NCBI GenBank assembly: GCA_030248065.1
Contig: JASAMV010006390.1
Location: 27,419-91,418, forward strand
DNA length: 64,000 nt
Reading direction: 5' to 3'
Source: Rhynchonema sp. JSB1_4
Lineage: Eukaryota; Nematoda; Chromadorea; Monhysterida; Xyalidae
Position numbers and translations under genes: made by a program. Positions 60,193 through 64,000 of this stretch are shown here, one piece after another. Position 1 is the stretch's first letter. Every line of letters begins with the position of its first letter. The notes under the pieces were generated by a model. It was given only the letters and a program-made list of their open reading frames with translations, was not told the origin of the DNA and made no database searches.

Positions 60193-60570
60193 GGCTGATA
60201 TTCACGAAACGGTGGAGTGGAGAGTTGAGTGGAAAGTTTAGTAGAAAGTTGAGTGGAATTACAGCGGAAAAACTTGAGTGGAAAGTTCAGTAGAAGGTTG
60301 GGTGGAACTCAAGCGTTCCATTTTGCCACGCAAAAACATTGGAAGCGCGCACACCTCCCAACGAAACTGGGTTTGCACAACACAGACGCGCGTGTATTAT
60401 ATTGTTCACCACACTAATAATACATTTTGCCCACACGCAAACACACATGTCACGCCACAACGTGTGCAATGTTTCAACGCTACCGTATCCATTTCACTGA
60501 ACCTTCCACTGAACTTTCCATTCAACTCTCCACCAAACTCTCTGCACTCCACCCTTTCGTGAATATCACC
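60193..60570. mobile_element. GGCTGATATTCACG Tourist-like MITE with TTA duplication
   Basis: TTA on both sides (60190-60192, 60571-60573); ends GGCTGATATTCACGAAACGG and CGTGAATATCACC. The arms consist of GAGTGGAAAGTT-type tandem words. PIF/Harbinger type by target and GG ends. Confidence 0.83.
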
Positions 60571-61016
60571 TTATTTTTACTGTGCGGTGAGTTGGCACTT
60601 TGCACGAGCTTAGCATCAGCTCGAAAACCGTGGGTTTGTTCTTGTTCGCGCTTGCCCCTATCTAATTATTAACGTTGGTCAAAATGTCTTTGGCTTTTTG
60701 ATCGTTCAGTTCGTTCTTCCTGGCCTGGCTCGTCAGTGCACGATTGGTAGGCGAAACTGGTTTGAGTTTTTTTAAATTCATACGCATGTTGTGCGTCAGA
60801 TTTTCTCTTTCTCAGTTTCGTTCAGTAACGGGAAAAGATAATTTGTACTTCGTTAACCGCATAAAAAGATCGCGTCATAAAAAGTAAAAAAAACAATCTA
60901 AATACAGCTGTGGTGACTAAAATTACGGTAATTTATATTTTCGAAAAAAGCGTTTTTTTCTAAAAAAACCGTTGTTTTCGAAATCCAAATACCGTATTGT
61001 CGGAAATAGAACCCGG

Positions 61017-61325
61017 GGGGTCTATTTTTTCACTGGGGTCATTATTTGGGGGGGTTCAATTTATGGGGGGGGGCAATTATTGGGGGGCTATATTTTTCAT
61101 TTGGCCCCCCGACGAAAAAAATCATTGTTAATAAATAATGCCCATAAAAATGGCTTGTTTTCGGTATTTTCTCACTTCAACAGCGGCAATTTTGCTTACC
61201 GTAAAACCTAAAATACAAGGGGGGGGGGGGCTGTATTTTTTCACTGGCCCCTTTTAGGGGGGGCTGTATTTTTGGGGGGGGCTCTATTTTTGGGGGGGGG
61301 GCTGTATTTTTTCGCTGCCCAAAAT
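61017..61325. repeat. G-run-rich repeat related to the 19001 element
   Basis: Blocks of 6-12 G separated by CTATTTTTTCACTG-like words. Contains ACCGTAAAACCTAAAATAC at about 61199, as at the end of the element at 19001. Confidence 0.65.
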
Positions 61326-61399
61326 CTCAAAAAATGTTCCCAAAAATGTCCCTCAAATGGAGTTCTGTCAGGGTGTTACTGGTCATTTTCGTGTGTGGA

Positions 61400-62045
61400 C
61401 ACTTGTTGAATGTATGACAAATATGACAAAAATAATAAATGTCATATTTGTCATAAATGTCACACGCGTCAACAAGTGTACATTACAGCACGACTGTATT
61501 GTACGCTTGTTGACTGTATGACATTTATGACAATAATGTTTGTGCAATCAACAAGTGTACAAAACAGCACGACTGTATTGTACACTTGTTGACTGTATGA
61601 CATTTATGACAATAATGTTTGTGCAATCAACAAGTGTACAAAACAGCACGACTGTATTGTATTGGTCGCACAATGACCATATAAGAATTCATCAAAATCA
61701 ATCCTGATTTTCACGTTCAGTCACTCTTAACTACTGTGCTATTTGTGATTCTCACAAAACATTTTCAGCTGAAAATAATCTAGCAGATCAACCACGTTGC
61801 CGCAGGTCTGAAACATTCTCTTTACTACATGCTTTGTGTGCGATCACGCAACGCAACGTCATTGCCCCGTCACTTTCCCTCTTTACGATTCAGGAAAAAA
61901 ATTTGACCAATTCTTATAAAGTCATTGTGCGACCAATACACTTGTTGACTGTATGACATTTATGACAATAATGTTTGTGCAATCAACAAGTGTACAAAAC
62001 AGCACGACTGTATTGTACACTTGATGACTGTGTGATATTTATGAC
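61400..62045. repeat. 78-bp tandem repeat interrupted by a MITE
   Basis: Units of about 78 bp (CACTTGTTGACTGTATGACA onward, ending ACGACTGTATTGTA) start near 61400, 61504, 61582, 61939 and 62017. Each unit is an imperfect palindrome (CTTGTTGA near the start, TCAACAAG near the end). Confidence 0.88.
61662..61936. mobile_element. TTGGTCGCAC MITE, copy 4
   Basis: 275 bp flanked by TA (61660-61661, 61937-61938), inserted between two tandem units. The neighbouring units keep the empty site GTATTGTACACTTGTTG. Confidence 0.95.
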
Positions 62046-62199
62046 AAATAACGCTGAATTCAGCAATTGGGTGAATTATAACAACCAAACTGCACGAACA
62101 TAACTTGGCGGAACGTGAAGAACGATCGATGCGCTTTTGAAATTGGATTTTCCCGCTCTTTACTGATCTGCAGGTTTTTTTTGAAATCAGTGATGCTTC

Positions 62200-63961
62200 A
62201 TGCAGGCAGGACAAACCACAGCACGAACTTTAACAACTGTCAACAAACTGCGTAATCACCTGGCATCCAATGTTGACAAAGAGGTGAACGTGACTGAGCT
62301 GAAACGGCTAATTGACGATTTGATGAGCGATGGCACCAACCGGCAACGGGTTAATAACAACGTCTTGAATCTGAAATGTGCATACCATAGGTCCCACAGT
62401 CTCCATTCACGCAGCATTGGATTCTCAACACCGTGTTGAAATGACGTTGGGTTATTGTGCTGCTATGGGCTTACAGTATATCTCACTATTGCACTATGAA
62501 ATTGATGTCCAACACAGTGCAAACCAGCCGCTGATGTGTTGCAGGACGCGCACGAATTTCTCACGTATAGTCCAGCCACGAACTCATGAGACGACTTTTT
62601 TTTAAATTGGCTTGTGCGGATCCAACAATGTTCCGGTTCCACGTATTTCGGAAATGAAAGAAAGAGAAACGCACGTATTTTTAAAAAAACACGCTCTCCA
62701 CTCGGTGCGTAAATTCCCTTTTGACTCCCAAAACATTTGTGTGCTGAACAACGCTGCTGTTCGCGTAAGCACACAACAAATTGAGGTCAGCCAGCTGGAA
62801 CTTGTCATCATCTCCCTCAGCCAATCTCTTTCTTTTGTTTGCGAAAACACGTGTATCTGGAGCATTTTTGAATGCGGCCAAGCAAGCTTTAAAAAAAGTC
62901 GTCTCATGAGCTGGTGGCTGGACTATACCTGCTCGATCAGTTGCGTGTCGAAGGCGTGGTGCGTTTCACCGATCTGTTCGAGCAACGTCTGCGTGTCTAC
63001 ACCGTATGCCATGCGTGTCATGCGCGTCTGCCCCTGTCCGACGCCAACGAGGAGACCGAGCTCACACACATGTTGCAAGCACGCGGTGTGAAAAACGACG
63101 ACACATTGATTGAAGCGATCAAGCACAGCCTGTTCTACGATGGACCGGTGGTGCCAGCGGATGGCCCCTGCGTGATGTGTGGCCACAAGATACAAAGTCG
63201 AGCTCGGCTTCTGCTCAATTCCCCCGAGTATGTTCTCTGCTCGTGCAGTACATATTTGTAATTATGATAACGCTGAAAACCTGTGTAGTGCGTGCAGGAT
63301 ATGAACATTTGTGTACAGCCACAACCAGGGCACAATTACTGTGTGCTGTTGCACATATAATATACCTATTGCAGGTATTTTGTCGTGACCATCAACCGAT
63401 CAGCTGTCGATGGTGCCCGAATCGATGTGGCAATCAGCCTGGATGAGTCGATGTCTTTGTAGGGCATATCGGTGTCCGAGGTGCGCTTCTATCGTCTGAC
63501 CGGTGTCGTCGTTCACATTCCGCCCCGTGTCGTCAAGAACAGAGGTACGGTCACATGTATAGACATGTTCAACTTAATTCCGCTGCTTTTTTTGTCACAC
63601 CACATGACATATCTAACCTCCCACTTACCCTTTTGTTGTCCGTTTTTGGAATGTTAGGGTACTTCAACTTTGGTATTGTACATCAGAAGTGCACGGATGG
63701 AAACATCAACAGCAATATGTACCACGATACTGTCGTTTGTTGTCATGCCCATCGGTGGCGGTGTGCACGGTCAGTGAGATAAACTGATGCACCCTTTGTT
63801 GTTCCCCTGTTGCAGGTCACTACATCACGTATTGCCTGACGCATGACAAGTGGACCGAGTTCGACGATCGCAGAGTGACCGAGACCAAACTGGATGACGT
63901 ACTCGAGGCCGCTCGTACTGGTGCTGTGGTCGCGTTGTATCGGAAGTCGGCCAAGACGTAG
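62200..63961 (+). pseudogene. ubiquitin-specific protease (USP) pseudogene, 5' truncated
   Basis: Pieces: about 62203-62349, 62545-62927 plus 62928-63227 (one exon split by a MITE), 63375-63544, 63816-63961. Family marks: DAHEFL box (62545-62562), a zinc-ribbon pair VCHACH and PCVMCGHK, FYRLTGVVVH, and the catalytic His region GHYITYCLTHDKWTEFDDRRV. The enzyme class removes ubiquitin with a Cys-His-Asp triad. Here the catalytic-Cys box (GNTCY type) is absent from the available upstream DNA, the DAHEFL exon is cut at 62566 by the MITE, and TAG at 63460-63462 stops the frame inside the third piece. The splice sites left are good, so inactivation looks recent. The last exon could still be transcribed. 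Confidence 0.85.
62568..62925. mobile_element. TAGTCCAGCCAC foldback MITE inside the USP exon
   Basis: TA on both sides (62566-62567, 62926-62927); ends TAGTCCAGCCACGAACTCAT and complement, followed by GAGACGACTTTTTTT arms. 358 bp. The exon frame is continuous if the insert and one TA are ignored. Confidence 0.93.
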
Positions 63962-64000
63962 GGCCGGTCAAGACGTAAGGTTCGGCGACACGTAGGGTTG

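Noticed and set aside
61400..62045. CRISPR-like array
   Set aside because: Units are contiguous tandem repeats without unique spacers, in a eukaryotic genome.
62566..62927. The MITE in the USP exon acting as a removable intron (it begins with GT)
   Set aside because: The AG dinucleotides near the right end give the wrong phase or a stop; none restores the reading frame.
63460..63462. TAG in the USP exon as a splice acceptor
   Set aside because: The only upstream GT nearby would make an intron of a few bases; the stop stands.

Overview
The window is nuclear DNA of a nematode. Supporting signs are intron-rich protein genes with GT-AG introns, two Major Sperm Protein-domain genes, a PINCH/UNC-97 LIM gene, a pentameric ligand-gated channel, and short interstitial runs of the TTAGGC telomere repeat (as GCCTAA). 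I would not go below phylum; a parasitic or free-living chromadorean is a guess. All gene models were spliced by eye; for each one the exon phases add up to a whole number of codons.

Layout. 3-1696 (-): GT31 beta-1,3-glycosyltransferase, at the window edge. 2088-3629 (-): relic of a non-LTR retrotransposon, split by a foldback element that itself carries a Tourist/Harbinger-like insertion. 4355-5289 (-): lysine-rich orphan. 8621-10414 (-): second GT31 gene. 11400-15533 (+): nine-exon Cys-loop channel subunit. 15534-21410: tandem repeats and nested foldback elements. 21411-25755 (+): seven-exon DxD glycosyltransferase. 26871-35220 (-) and 36662-45534 (-): two tandem paralogues of a secreted proprotein that I do not recognise from any family. 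39168-39929 (+): stop-broken basic ORF inside an intron of the upstream paralogue. 47068-48723: second copy of a 1656-bp TTAA palindrome. 48825-56837 (-): unc-97/PINCH, its introns packed with nested hAT-type elements. 57774-58427 and 58996-59623 (+): duplicated MSP-domain genes. 62200-63961 (+): ubiquitin-specific protease pseudogene, broken by a MITE inside an exon and by a nonsense codon.

The most novel coding content is the tandem pair at 26.9-45.5 kb. Each protein has a signal peptide, an early RRKR site, six repeat units of about 61-71 residues (each unit bounded by phase-1 introns), a Cys-Asp-Gly/Asp-Pro-Ser-Cys segment, a second basic cleavage site and a short conserved C-terminal VCPE domain. 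The paralogues agree unit for unit, but three units in one copy are cut by an extra intron.

The non-coding part is a dense archive of DNA transposons. Many have target-site duplications readable here, and several have an uninterrupted empty site elsewhere in the same window: TA-type MITEs, a TTA-type insertion, TTAA palindromes and 8-bp hAT-type insertions. Two short motifs recur far more than expected: a roughly 25-45 bp motif around GGTGCACCAGG, and the octamer TGAAACAT.
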